Positions 1 through 12,600 of a stretch of 64,000 bases of DNA are shown here, piece by piece (the stretch's first letter is position 1; every line of letters begins with the position of its first letter). Source of the DNA: Aquilaria yunnanensis (lineage: Eukaryota > Streptophyta > Magnoliopsida > Malvales > Thymelaeaceae). A program made the position numbers and the translations under genes. Below the pieces are notes generated by a model. That model was not told the DNA's origin. It searched no databases and saw only the letters and a program-made list of their open reading frames with translations. The stretch lies in NCBI GenBank assembly GCA_039654915.1, contig CM077600.1:70317992-70381991 (forward strand), read 5' to 3'.

Positions 1-446
1 ATCATACAAATCCCTCCGCATGATATGTGACATACCCAATGACCTCCTTCAAGTTCACTCAGTTACGAGCAACAAAGGAAAGTATCAAAGTATGTGACTC
101 ACATGTAGGGAACCTTGATGATCTTAGGTCGAAGGACTACATATACCATGATCACCATGAGAATCACTTATGACACTCATATAATGATCCATGAAGTATT
201 CTCATGGTGGGTCGGTCCAGTACACAAGTTCTCCAACTTGTACCCATATGTAGACTACATATCTCATGTTAGTCTCCACATATGCTAGTCGTTATGTATT
301 ATTGCAACCCGCTGCACAATAATACTAGACCAGGGACGTTTAAGAATATCATTATTTTGGGGTTACAATTATGTTTGTTAAGTTACGCAGAAACAAAACA
401 ACAAAAATAATTGCTGGATTAATGCCTTAATAAAATATCATGACTC

Positions 447-1923
447 TGTTAGTGTTGTGCCCAAAAGCCAATCATGAGATGATTGTATTTTTGCACATTG
501 AGTCATGATATTTTATTAAGGCATTAATCCAGCAATTATGTTTGTTGTTTTGCTTCTGCGTAACTTAACAAACATAATTGTAACCCCAAAATAATGATAT
601 TCTTAAACGTCCCTGGTCTAGTATTATTGTGCAGCGGGTTGCAATAATACATAACGACTAGCATATGTGGAGACTAATATGAGATATGTAGTCTACATAT
701 GGGTACAAGTTGGAGAACTTGTGTACTGGACCGACCCACCATGAGAACACTACATGGATCGTTATATGAGTGTCATAAGTGATTCTCATAGTGATCATGG
801 TATCTGTAGTCCTTCGACCTAAGATCATCAAGGTTCCCTACATGTGAGTCACATACTTTGATACTTTCCTTTGTTGCTCGTAACTGAGTGAACATGAAGA
901 AGGTCATTGGGTATGGCACATATCATGCGGAGGGATTTGTATGATCGAGATGGGATTTGTCCCTCCTATGTAACGGGAGTGATATCTTCGGGCCCCTTGA
1001 TAGAGTAAGACTTAGAAAAATGCATGGCCATGCTCAGATGAGTTGATATATACGATATCAATGTCATCAGTTTAAGTTGGGCTACTCGGTAATCAAGAAA
1101 CAAAAGATTGGGCTATACGAGAGTGATACATTCCATGTCTCGTGCTTAGTCTTGATATCTTGGACAAAGGGACAATGGCATATATCAGTGATGATCATAA
1201 AGGTTTAGTCAAATCATCAACAATCTTGTCACTTGGGTAGCAATGATGTGTTGCTAGACACCGCTCATTGCTTATGATAATAAATGTGATTTATGATCAT
1301 TGCCAACGTGGTAAGAGCCTATTGGGTCGCACACATAGAGATATTTTGATCATTAGAGTGCATGGGCTAATAATTTGGGTTTTGGTTTCAGAATAATTTC
1401 ATTTTAATAATGGGCCCAATAGTTGAGCCATTATTAAGCCCGAAATTAAAGCCTAATTGGATTAGGGCTTTGAAACCTATTAGGCCTGGAAGTTGAGTCT
1501 CACTATAAACACAACTTCTAGTGAGAAAGTCGCAAGTCTCCTTGCCCTAGCCTCCCAAAAGGACAGCCACACTCTTCTTTTGCAATTCCTTGGAGGACGC
1601 AAGCTATCACTGGGAGCGCAACAGAAACGCATCTGCCGGGACGTGGTGGAAGCGTGGTGATCCCGAGAGGCTCGTGTGGATACCATAGAGAGCCTGAGGA
1701 TGTGGTGGAAGCGTGGTGATCCCGAGATGCTCGTGTGGATACCATAGAGAGCCTGAACACGTCAACTGTTCAGGTTTTGTGATTCGACTCTACAGTTGAG
1801 TGAGAGATCTCAACCAAAAATTAGGAATGAAAATTTTCGAACACCCGGTTTACCCCGTTTCAGTTGGATCTTGGAAGGTTTCGGTTAAATTCCGCTGCGC
1901 TGTTTGGCTCCCGAAACCCATCA
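447..1923 (+). repeat. Solo copia LTR, TSD GACTC
   Basis: A 1477-bp LTR starting TGTTAG and ending CATCA, flanked by GACTC at 442-446 and 1924-1928. It matches the 1416-bp LTRs of the copia element at 6834-15046 throughout. No internal region or second LTR of its own is attached, so it is a solo LTR left by LTR-LTR recombination. The extra length is mostly the duplication at 1642-1759. A TATA-like stretch lies near 1502-1508. Confidence 0.93.
1642..1759 (+). repeat. 59-bp tandem duplication inside the solo LTR
   Basis: Two adjacent units with a period of 59 bp (1642-1700 and 1701-1759), each containing GGTGGAAGCGTGGTGATCCC and differing at a few positions. The other copia LTRs in the window have one unit, so the duplication is specific to this copy. 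Confidence 0.85.
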
Positions 1924-1982
1924 GACTCAATGTGCAAAAAATACAATCATCTCATGATTGGCTTTTGGGCACAACACTAACA

Positions 1983-2202
1983 ACACCCAAAGTACGAAAG
2001 TTGACTAGAGATAGATGAACAAGAACAGATCATGTAGGAGAGGTGCTTAAGCCCAAGGTGCAAAGAGAGCATGGAATTTTGGGCCACACCTAGGAACTGT
2101 TATCAATAGTCCAAGTGGTCATTAGACTGCTGTCATATTTGTCCTCGATTAAGTTAAGACCAGCCTAGGAAGCTTGTCCCCAATAGTTATTGCCTAAAGA
2201 AG
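1983..2202. other. Short unassigned segment between two copia LTRs
   Basis: About 220 bp with no ORF and no recognised motif. It probably belongs to the same old host sequence as 3616-5154, since the LTR between them has a clean target duplication (AGAAG). Confidence 0.4.
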
Positions 2203-3615
2203 TGTTAGTGTTGTGCCCAAAAAGTGAATCCTGAGATGATTGTATTTTTGCACATTGAGTCGTGATATTTTATTGAGGCATTAATCCAGCAATTATGTTT
2301 GTTGTTTTTTTTTCTGCGTAACGTAATAAACATAATTATAACCCTAGATTAATGATATTCTTAAACGTCCCTGGTCTAGTATTATTGTGGAGCGGGTTGC
2401 AATAATACATAATGACTAGCATATATGGAGACTAATATGAGATATGTAGTCTACATATGGGTACAAGTTGGAGAGCTTGTGTACTTGACCGACCCACCAT
2501 GAGAACACTTCATGGATCGTTATATGAGTGTCATAAGTGTTCTCATAGTGATCATGGTATATGTAGTCCTTTGGCCTAACATCATCAAGGTTCCCTACAT
2601 GTGAGTCACATACTTTGATACTTTCCAGTGCTGCTCGTAACTGAGTGAACTTGAAGGAGGTCATTGGGTATCTCACATATCATTCGGAGGGATATGTATG
2701 ATCAAGATGAGATTTGTCCCTCCTATGTAATGGGAGTGATATCTTCGGGCCCCTTGATAGAGTGAGGCTTAGAAAATGCGTGGCCATGCTCGGATGAGTT
2801 GATATACTATATCAATGTCATCAGCTTAAGTTAGTCTACTCGATAATCAAGAAACCAAAGATTGGGCTATACGAGAGTGACACATTCCATGTCTCGTGCT
2901 TAGTCTTGATATCTTGGATAAAGGGACAATGGCATATATCGGTGTTGATCATAAAGGTTTAGTCGAATCACCGACAATCTTGTCACTTGGGTAGCAATGA
3001 TGTGTTGCTAAACATCGCTCATTGCTTATGATCGTTAATTTTGTGATCATTGCCAACGTGGCAAGAGCCTATTGGGTCACACACATAGAGCTATTTAGAT
3101 GATTAGAGTGCATGGGCTAATTATTTGGGTTATGGTTTCACTTTAATTTTGTATTAATAATGGGCCAAAGCGTTGAGCCATTATTAAGCCCAAAATTAAA
3201 GCCTAATTGGATTAGGGCTTTGAAACCCATTAGGCCTGGAAGTTGAGTCTCACTATAAATACAACTTTTAGTGAGAAATTCACAGGTCTCCTTACCCTAG
3301 CCTGCCAAAAGGACAGCCGCACTCTTCTCTTGCAATTCCTTGGAGGACGCAAGCTAGCACTGCGAGCGCAAGAGAAACGCATCTACCGGGATGTGGTGGA
3401 AGTGTGGTGATCCCGAGAGGCTCGTGTGGATACCATAGAGAGCCTGAACACGTCAACTATTCAAGTTTTGTGATTCAACTCTACAGTTGAGTGAGAGATC
3501 TCAACCGAAAATTAGGTATGAAAATTTTTGAACACCCAGTTTACCCCGTTTTCACTTGGATCTTGGAGGGTTTCGGTTAAATTCTGCTATGCTGTTTGGG
3601 TCCCAAAACCCAACA
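2203..3615 (+). repeat. Solo copia LTR, TSD AGAAG
   Basis: A 1413-bp LTR, TGTTAGTG to CCCAACA, flanked by AGAAG at 2198-2202 and 3616-3620. It is the same family and nearly the same length as the LTRs at 6834-8249 and 13631-15046. No internal domain or partner LTR is attached. Confidence 0.95.
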
Positions 3616-5154
3616 AGAAGTTGCCCTGGTCAGTAGTTTAAAGCCTTGCTTTAATTAGTCAAGTAGTCAAAGTAAGCAACCACTAGCTAAGTGTGATTGG
3701 TAGTTGTAGTGAACTCATGGGCAGTGTGTGGCTAGTATGGGGTAAGTCCTTATCCTCCCACTAGCATTTTGTCATTTACTTAATAATTTTTGGAATCAGT
3801 TGTTAGCATAGTTTTATTTTGCTAGTTGGTTAGTTTTGAGTAGGGCTAAAGCTTAACCTAAGTACATCAAGACGTAAAGATGCACCAAGTGTTGGGTGAT
3901 ACTAGAAACCCTAGGGCCCACTTTCTAGTGCAGGAACCCACATAAATAGCGGCTTAAATGCCTTAGATTGGAAACATTCTAAGGTTCCATAGGTTGTCTT
4001 CTTGCATGAGTTATTTTGTTGGTGTAATTGATAACAAATGACTAGCTAGTTGAACAGATGAGCTCCTTAGAGTAGCCAAGCAAATGAGCAATTTAGTTAG
4101 ATGTAGAGAAGTTAAGTAGGTAAGTTTTTATTTTTTTTCTAACCATTGAATGTAGGAGGTAACCATAGAAAGAAGCAAGGTGCAAAGAACTCATCTAGGG
4201 GTAAACGGATGAATAGGTTTATTCATCCATTAGCTGTCAAACCTAGGGTTAAGCTAGTCATAGTAAAATTATTGCTAGGTTTTTACTTGACCACCTGAAG
4301 GTTGTAAGAGAGCCCAAGCAAAATGATTGATTGCCATTGACCAAGGGATATCGGGTGACTTGTGGTGATCATCTCGAGGTTAAGTGGGGTTGAAGGCCAC
4401 TTAGATGACTTATGGAAAAAGAGAGACTCAGCTAGTAAAGTTAGTCAAGTAGGTAAAGGACTGAGTCCTGAGTGGAATCGTGGAAGTTATGGGGATCACT
4501 TTTTGCTTTGATTTAATGCCAGTAAGTTAGTCAAACATTGAACCATTCAAACAGAAATGATCAGGTGATGCTAGAAAGGGAATCTTTTGCCTTAACCCTT
4601 TGGGTTAGTGTTTGAGGAGTGCCTGTGAGGTAGAGTTCACTATGACTGGTCAATAATCAACTCACAAGTAGCCAAAGAAGTAACTCTTACGTAGTTTAAT
4701 ATATCGCATGGTAATCAGAAGTGCCTAGTCTAGTATAAGTACAACTGTGCTCACGTGTTGTAAAATGGCTCTAGTAATTGTTGTTTTTACTAGAGTAGGG
4801 AAAATTGAGGGTTAAAACCCTAGTCTATGAGGATTTTTGTTAAGCTAATTTTAAGCCTAAAGTTAGAGCAACTTACATAACCCTAGTGCCTTGTATGTGA
4901 AGGGCTAGTCGCTGGTGATATTGGTTAGGGGCTATCGGGTGCACTAAGCAAAATTTATCACGGATGAGCCACCTAAGAGATTTTACATGACTAACCACCT
5001 CTCAATAGTTAATTGAAGTGGTGGTAAAATTGGTTCTCCCATGAAGTACATAAGTTAATGTGATAAAAGCCACAAGTGCATCATTTTGACACAACGATGA
5101 CGTAGTAGAGTCATGGTATGGTAGTTAAGTATAGAAGGTGGAGATGGTTCTTTG
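3616..5154. other. Unassigned non-coding stretch, probably decayed retrotransposon interior
   Basis: About 1.5 kb without a credible ORF. It is rich in short CTAG/AAGT-containing words, similar in texture to 44232-45071 and 48321-49009. Because the Tat-type element at 5155-44231 lies between, this is probably the left part of the old element whose 3' LTR is at 49010-51331. That link is inferred from position and composition, not from an alignment. Confidence 0.35.
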
Positions 5155-5938
5155 TGATGCTTGAGGACATCTTCAATGTAGGAAATGCTGGACCTCCGGA
5201 GGTACTTCACCTGAGTGAAGGCTGCAGCAGTTGTAGAACGTAGGTTAAAGGGTCCCTAGAGTGCTTTTTTAGGGAAGGACCTCCGACGCCCAAGTTAGTA
5301 TACAAGAGAAAGTTGCTGTGGGTAGAGCACAGAAAGGAAGGGCTCTTGTCCCTCTGTATTAATTAGGAGCCTATTAGGTATTTATAGGAGGCTTTAGGGA
5401 GAAGGCCATTTTCCCTAGTGAAGTAGATTGGGACACGTGGTCAGCTAGATCTGCTCACATTTGGTCCATACCTCGGGGAGAGGAGTGCTTTGCTGTTTGT
5501 AGGCAGTTATGCCTAGGCAGGGGGTTAGGGCCATGTGGAAGTTCTTTGTCTGTGGTCCCTTTAGCCATACCTTTATCATTTTCCGTGAAAACCCCTTGGG
5601 GACTCGAGGACAAGTTTGGAAGTAGAATCTCCTCGAAGATGGTTAGAGGAAGTCTATCGGAGGCATAAATAATGTTCTGAAGGCATCTCTTCTACCGAGG
5701 GTGGTAGACTTCTTTTTCCCAAGATTGGTTAGGCTAATACCCGATGTGGTGATTTACCTTTTGCAAGGTCAGCTGTGTTAGCATCCGAGGGTGGTGCTAA
5801 GGCAAATACTGAGGTTGGTCATTTGCCTTTCCGAGGGTGGTGCTTAGCCTGCTTCTGAGGTTGGTCACATGGCACTTCGAGGGTAGTGTCAGGTCCACCA
5901 GTGCGAAGGTCTTATGGTTGATAGCCCTTCTGCTATCA
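5155..5938 (-). repeat. 3' LTR of the Tat-type element
   Basis: On the minus strand it runs from TGATAGCAG (5938) to AAGCATCA (5155), 784 bp. It aligns by eye with 39449-40144 plus 44109-44231. It contains imperfect repeats of a GAGGGTGGTG...GAGGTTGGTCA unit (about 5780-5890). Just inside, 5939-5959 reads purine-rich on the minus strand (GGAGAGGGCATA) and is the likely polypurine tract. Confidence 0.7.
5379..5387 (-). promoter_or_regulatory. TATA box of the Tat 3' LTR
   Basis: The minus strand reads CTATAAATA. The same motif sits at the matching place in the 5' LTR (39674-39682) and in the related LTR at 43619-43627. Conservation in three copies supports it as the LTR core promoter and fixes the minus orientation. 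Confidence 0.65.
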
Positions 5939-6176
5939 TATGCCCTCTCCGGAAGAAGGAAATTTATATCTTCTGTTTTCTCATATTGTCAATCAGTAAA
6001 AAATATGATGTCGAATGTTGCACCTTCATCCTATCAGGGATACTCTTAGTTGGATATTTGTCCTTTGTTTTCCCAAAGTCACACCCATGGCATCCCAGGA
6101 ATTTGCTTGATGAAGGTTGATTTTTCTACCAAGGTTGCACTCTTGGAATTACACCTTCACAGTGCATGGTTCCTTC
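5939..6176 (-). other. 3' untranslated region of the Tat-type element, distal part
   Basis: Non-coding sequence between the probable polypurine tract and the insertion at 6177. It continues at 16862 after the inserted solo LTR. Confidence 0.55.
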
Positions 6177-6833
6177 TGTTACCACCTCACAAAAATGGGA
6201 GAATTACAAATGTGTCATAATGGCTAAAAACCATTATATTGTGTCATTGTCACCATAGTGATTGAAGTGTGGGGGGTAAAAGGCATGATTAACACCTCCT
6301 TAAAAGTGTTCCAAGTTGCTAACTTGGCCCCCAAGAAAAACGTTAAGGATTGCTTGTTTGTGAAGCAACCCATGGACTTTTTTGTAAGGTTTTCGAAATT
6401 TGGGTACTCAATTGCAAAACTGTCAAGAAAGAGACTTGGAGAGTTATGAGAAGGACATGAATGGTATGAAAGTGCTATTGGAGGACCAAATTGCTTATGG
6501 AAGACAACTAAGGACAAAGAAAACACAAAACGGCATAAAGGACCTAAGTTTTCTAATGTAGGCCTTAAGATGTGTATGTCTACGACTTAAGTCAAATGGA
6601 AGTTTTGTGGGGTTATCTGACATAAGGAGGGCTGCTAAAGCAAGATAAGGATGGTCAAATGTGGGCCAAGAGATTAAGACTAAGAAACCATAGTCTTGTA
6701 GCAAGGAAAATGACATAAGACAAGGTTAAGACTACTTAAGTGTGTTTAGTGTACTTTTGACTATCTAAGTAGTCAAGACCACCTTTGCTTCTCTAAATTT
6801 CAGACTCCACCAGCAAAAAGAAAGCCAGCCCTC

Positions 6834-8249
6834 TGTTAGTATTGTGCCCAAAAAGCCAATCATGAGATGATTGTATTTTTGCACATTGAGTCATGATATT
6901 TTATTGAGGCATTAATCCAGCAATTATGTTTGTTGTTTTGTTTCTGCGTAACGTAATAAACATAATTGTAACCCTAGAATAATGATATTCTTAAACGTCC
7001 CTAGTCTAGTATTATTGTGGAGCGGGTTGCAATAATACATAATGACTAGCATATGTGGAGACTAATATGAGATATGTAGTCTACATATGGGTATAAGTTG
7101 GAGAACTTGTGTACTGGACCGACCCACCATGAGAACACTTCATGGATCGTTATATGAGTGTCATAAGTGATTCTCATAGTGATCATGGTATATGTAGTCC
7201 TTTGACCTAAGATCAGCAAGGTTCCCTACATGTGAGTCACATACTTTGATACTTTCCTTTGTTGGTCGTAACTGAGTGAACTTGAAGGAGGTCATTGGGT
7301 ATGTCACATATCATGCGGAGGGATTTGTATGATCAAGATGGGATTTGTCCCTCCTATGTAATGGGAGTGATATCTTTGGGCCCCTTGATAGAGTGAGACT
7401 TAGAAAATGCATGGCCATGCTCCGATGAGTTGATATATGATATCAATGTCGTCAGTTTAAGTTGGTCTACTTGGTAATCAAGAAACCAAAGATTGGGCTA
7501 TACGAGAGTGACACATTCCATGTCTCGTGCTTAGTCTTGATATCTTGGACAAAGGGACAATGGCATATATCGGTGATGATCATAAAGGTTTAGTCGATTC
7601 ACCGACAATCTTGTCACTTGGGTAGCAATGATGTGTTGCTAGACACCGTTCATTGCTTATGATCATAAATGTGATTTATGATCATTGCCAACATGGCAAG
7701 AGCCTATTGGGTCGCACACATAGAGCTATTTGGATCATTAGAGTGCATGGGCTAATTATTTGGGTTATGGTTTCACTTTAATTTCGTATTAATAATGGGC
7801 CAAGGAGTTGAGCCATTATTAAGCCCGAAATTAAATCCTAATTGGATTAGGGCTTTGAAACCCATTAGGCCTGGAAGTTGAGTCTCACTATAAATACAAC
7901 TTTTAAGTGAGAAATTCGCAGCTCTCCTTGCCCTAGCCTCCCAAAAGGACAGCCGCACTCTTCTCTTGCAATTCCTTGGAGGACGCAAGCTAGCACTGCG
8001 AGCGCAAGAGAAACGCATCTGCCGGGACGTGGTGGAATCGTGGTGATCCCGAGAGGCTTGTGTGGATACCATAGAGAGCCTGAACACGTCAACTGTTCAG
8101 GTTTTGTGATTCGACTCTACAGTTGAGTGAGAGATCTCAACCATAAATTAGGTATGAAATTTTTGAACACCCAGTTTACCCCGTTTCACTTGGATCCTGG
8201 AGGGTTTCGGTTAAATTCCACTGCGCTGTTTGGCTCCCGAAACCCAACA
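6834..8249 (+). repeat. 5' LTR of the copia element
   Basis: 1416 bp from TGTTAGTATTGTG to CCCAACA. It contains a perfect 10-bp inverted repeat with a 3-bp loop at 7661-7683 (GATCATAAAT / ATTTATGATC) upstream of the TATA box. The next bases are the primer-binding site. Confidence 0.96.
7889..7896 (+). promoter_or_regulatory. TATA box of the copia 5' LTR
   Basis: TATAAATA within CACTATAAATACAAC. The same motif is at 14686-14693 in the 3' LTR and at the matching place in the other copies. Transcription would start a few tens of bases downstream. Confidence 0.7.
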
Positions 8250-8250
8250 G

Positions 8251-8262
8251 TGGTATCAGAGC
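8251..8262 (+). other. Copia primer-binding site (initiator tRNA-Met type)
   Basis: TGGTATCAGAGC, one base after the LTR end at 8249. This is the usual plant sequence complementary to the 3' end of initiator tRNA-Met and primes minus-strand DNA synthesis. Confidence 0.95.
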
Positions 8263-9664
8263 TACTGGTGAAACCCTAAATCGGGATTGATTGTTGAATC
8301 GCATGATGCTATGTGTTCGATTGGTTTTCGGCCATGATTAATTAGATTGATTCATGATGCATGAAACCGGAATTCGTAATGAACATATGAGATATATGAA
8401 GAAACGACACAAATTGGTTAATGAGATTAACCCGAAATTGATAGGTATGAGATACCTATATGGATTAGGATTCTTGCAATAGTTGCAAAAACCCTAGGTT
8501 TATTCGGATTCGGCCTGCTCGAGCACCGAAAGTAAGGTATTTTTGGTGGCTCGAATGGAGGAGTCTCGGGTGCCTACTTTCTCGAAATAGAAGATTTTGG
8601 GCTGATCGGCCAGCGGGACCGACATATGCGAAGCGCCACATAAATAAAAACTGGTTAATCAACTCGTGAAAATTGGCATGCATCTTTGTTGAATGAGATT
8701 TGGCATGATATGCTGATTGGTGTTTGAAGCATGGTTCATGGTTATAGCCCTTGATTGGTTGTACTTGTAAATACGGCCTGCGAGTCGTGCCTTTTCTTAT
8801 CACTCTCATTGTACATTCTCTTCTCACCTTACTCCCCTCGAATGTAACTCGAGGTTTCTATTATTGATGTAATGGTGCATTATGGGCTCATCCAAGATGG
8901 TATGTCCAAGGAGGTGACAACAAAAGGGCAACCAAGAAAGGAAGAGAAGGAGCTTGTGAAGACTCTTTTCTTTTCTTAGGCTTTTATGATATTCTCATTG
9001 GCTTGAGAATATCGCATAGTTTGGGCTATAACCATGTCACGTTTATTTCTTGTAAGCATGAGATGCATGTTTTATATTTGTACGTGATGCATGTATAAAA
9101 CAACCGGAGATAACAAATTGGTGAGATCAAAAGATAAAATCCCTCAAACAAATATTAAGTCATTAAATGTGATGCCTTCCAAATGTTGGCACTCGTCAAG
9201 ACTTTGATCAACATTAGGTGGGTTTGCGAAAGCAAAGCACCTATGTACATCTTGGTAAGGCGCGATGGGATAATAGTGATATCCAAACTGCTAACTTTGG
9301 GTTTGACTTAACTAAGTCATCCTAATAGGATTAGGGACTTAGAGGCATAGAGTTGGGCTTAAGTTCATGAGATGAGCTTGGACAAGTGTTGTTCACCCAA
9401 CTATCCAAGAGTTGCATAAGATGCAATTGGCAAGGAGTTGCCTACCTAAATAGCTGTAACTTGAGAGAAAAGCCAAAGCTGACTCAGGTTGTAGTCAAAT
9501 ATGGATCTTGGCCCACTAGAATACCTTAGCGCCGAGGTGTTCCGAAATAATATCGAGGGTTATTATTTTGAGGAAAATAGTGGGAGTATCGTTTAATAAA
9601 AGTCCTTATTAAATGAATTAAAATACATGACTCTTACACTGCATATTTACTGTTGTAGATAACC
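8263..9664 (+). other. Untranslated leader of the copia element
   Basis: 1.4 kb between the primer site and the gag start. It has no sustained ORF in the sense direction and presumably carries packaging and dimerisation signals, which I cannot locate. Confidence 0.7.
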
Positions 9665-12600
9665 ATGGCACAAAACACATCGATACTTTCGTTGCGATCG
9701 ATCCTTGAGAAGGAAAAACTTAATGGGACCAACTTTCTCAAATGGTACCGAAACTTGAGGATAGTCCTCAAACAAGAGAGAAAGGCTTATGTCCTAGAGC
9801 AGCCCATTCCGAATGAGCCTGCTGCCACTGCTCCAAGAGCTGAAAGGGATGCTCACAAAAGGAATTCTGATGATGCTTTGGATGTTGCATGCCTCATGCT
9901 TATTACCATGGAATCTGAGCTTCAGAAGCAACATGAGAACATGGGGGCGTTCGATATGATTAAACATCTCAAAATGCTTTTCCAATAGCAAGCTAGGCAT
10001 GAGAGGTTTGAGACCTCTAAGGCATTGTTTCAGTGCAAGATGTCTGAGGGAAGTCCCGTGGGTCCTCATGTGCTTAAGATGATTGGGTACATTGACAATC
10101 TTGAGAATTTGGGATTTGCTCTTCAGAAAGAGTTGGCTATCGATGTAGTCTTGCAATCATTGCCTGAAAGCTACAGTCAATTCATCATGAACTATAACAT
10201 GAACGACATTGACAAGTCCCTCCCTGAATTGCTCAACATGTTGAGAACTGCTGAGCAAAACCTTAAGAAGGCTAAGCCCATTTTGATGGTTCAAAAGGGC
10301 AAGGGAAAAGGAAAAGCCAACAAGAAGAAGGATAAAGCTAATGGAAAGTCCAATGCTAGTTCTTCTTCAGCTGCACTGAAACCAAAGGGTGGTGTGGCAA
10401 AAGAAGGGGAGTGCTTCCATTGTAAGCAACCTGGACACTGGAAGCGCAACTGTAAGCTCTATCTTGAAGAACTTGCTAAGGAAAAGGGAAGTAAGACTTC
10501 CACTTCAGGTATTTTTGTTATAGAGGCTAACTTTTCTACTTCCTCATCTTGGGTATTGGATACTGGATGTGGATCTCACATTTGTGCAAATGTGCAGGAT
10601 CTAAGTAGAAGTAGAAGATTGGCCCGAGGTGAAGTGGACCTACGTGTTGGAAATGGAGCAAGGGTTGCTGCCTTAGCCGTAGGGACTTATGTTCTCACTT
10701 TACCTAGTGGATTAGTTTTAGAATTAGACAACTGCTACTTTGTGCCTACTATTAGTAGAAATTTGATTTCTGTTTCTTGTTTGGACAAGAAAGGTTTTTC
10801 ATTTATAATAAAGGACAAATGTTGTTCTATTTATTTGAATGAAATCTTTTATGGTAGTGCTCAACTTAGCAATGGGTTGTATGTTCTAGACCTTGAAGAT
10901 CCAATCTATAATGTGAATACCAAGAAGGTCAGATTAAATGATTCAAACTTGACCTATCTCTGGCACTGTCGCTTGGGCCATATAAATGAGACCCGCATAT
11001 CCAAGCTCCATAAGGATGGACTCTTGGACTCATTTGATTTTGAATCATATGAGACATGTGAGTCATGTTTGTTGGGCAAGATGACCAAAGCCCCATTCAT
11101 AGGGCAAAATGAAAGGGCTAATGACTTACTAGGACTCATACATAGTGATGTATGTGGCCCTATGTCTACACAAGCTAGAGGAGGTTTCCAATACTTCATT
11201 ACTTTCACTGATGACTTCAGCAGATATGGCTATGTGTATCTTATGAGACACAAGTCAGAATCCTTTGAAAAGTTCAAAGAATTCAAGAATGAAGTAGAGA
11301 ATCAACTCGGGAAGAGTATCAAAGTGCTTTGATCAGATCGAGGTGGAGAGTACTTGGATCGAGAATTCCTTGACTATCTGAAGGAGTGCGGTATAATATC
11401 ACAACTCACTCCACCATGTACACCTCAATGGAATGGTGTTTCTGAAAGGAGAAATCGAACTCTGTTAGACATGGTTCGCTCCATGATGAGTCAAGCTGAC
11501 CTTCCAAACTCCTTTTGGGGACATGCTCTAGAGACAGCCGCTTTTACACTAAACCGAGTTCCATCTAAATCGGTTGAAAAGACACCATATGAGATATGGA
11601 GTGGGAGGCGTCCCAATTTGTCTTTTATGAAGATTTGGGGCTGTGACACTTATGTAAAACGTCAATCCTCTAACAAACTAGGGCCCAAATCTCAAAAATG
11701 TCTTTTTGTTGGGTATCCCAAAGAAACAAAGGGTTACTATTTCTACAAACCCTCTGAGCAAAAAGTGTTTGTTGCTCGAACTGGTGTCTTTTTGGAGAAA
11801 GAGTTTATCTCTAAAGGAACTAGTGGGAGGAAAGTAGAACTTGAAGAAATTCAAGAACAACAAGGAGACATCGAACCTGAAATGGAACCTGAACAGACAC
11901 CACAAGATGTTGTGGTTCAAGAGTCTGTTCCTGTAGCACAAAGCCCACGTAGGACTGGTAGGATTCGGCGTGAGCCTGAGAGATATGGATTTCTCGTGAC
12001 TCATACCGGTGATGTGATGCTCATGGATCAAGATGAGCCCACAACCTACCAACAAGCTATGTCGGGGCCTGACTCTGAGAAGTGGCTAGTGGCCATGAAA
12101 TCCGAGATGGAATCCATGTATGAAAACCAAGTATGGACTTTGGTTGACCCACCTAAAGGGGTAAAACCCATAGGGTGCAAATGGGTTTTCAAGAAGAAAA
12201 CTGACATGGATGGTAATGTGATTACCTTTAAGGGACGATTGCTCGCAAAAGGTTTCAAGCAAATTCATGGTATTGACTATGATGAAACTTTTTCACCAGT
12301 TGCTATGCTTAAATCCATCCGAATTTTGTTTGCTATTATTGCACCCTATGATTATGAGATATGGCAAATGGATGTCAAAACTGCATTCCTAAATGGAAAG
12401 CTACTTGAGGATGTGTACATGACACAACCTGACGGTTTTGTCACTCCTGGGAATGCCAAAAAAGTGTGCAAATTGCAAAGGTCCATTTATGGACTGAAGC
12501 AAGCTTCTCGAAGTTGGAATCTTCATTTTGATGATGCAATCAAAGAGTTTGGTTTTATCAAAAATGAAGATGAACCTTGTGTCTACAAGAAGGTTAGTGG

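Larger units (their letters stand above)
1..1982 (-). repeat. Reverse-oriented copia LTR, split by a solo LTR of its own family
   Basis: Bases 1-446 are the reverse complement of the first part of the copia LTR seen intact at 6834-8249. Bases 1924-1982 carry the remaining 5' end, finishing at CACTAACA, the reverse complement of the LTR start. A forward LTR sits between them. The copy runs off the left edge of the window, so its own target duplication cannot be checked. Non-coding. Confidence 0.9.

Noticed and set aside
1..945. Inverted repeat at the left edge as a MITE or foldback element
   Set aside because: Both arms are pieces of the same copia LTR, and the GACTC duplications explain the arrangement as self-insertion.
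5889..5905. TGTCAGGTCCACCAG near 5889 as the start of a 3.2-kb-family LTR (compare TGTCAGGACCACCAG at 40208)
   Set aside because: Similarity stops after about 15 bases, and the surrounding sequence aligns with the Tat LTR instead.
8465..8827. 120-codon minus-strand ORF in the copia leader
   Set aside because: Antisense to the leader, with no recognisable domain or promoter; likely chance.
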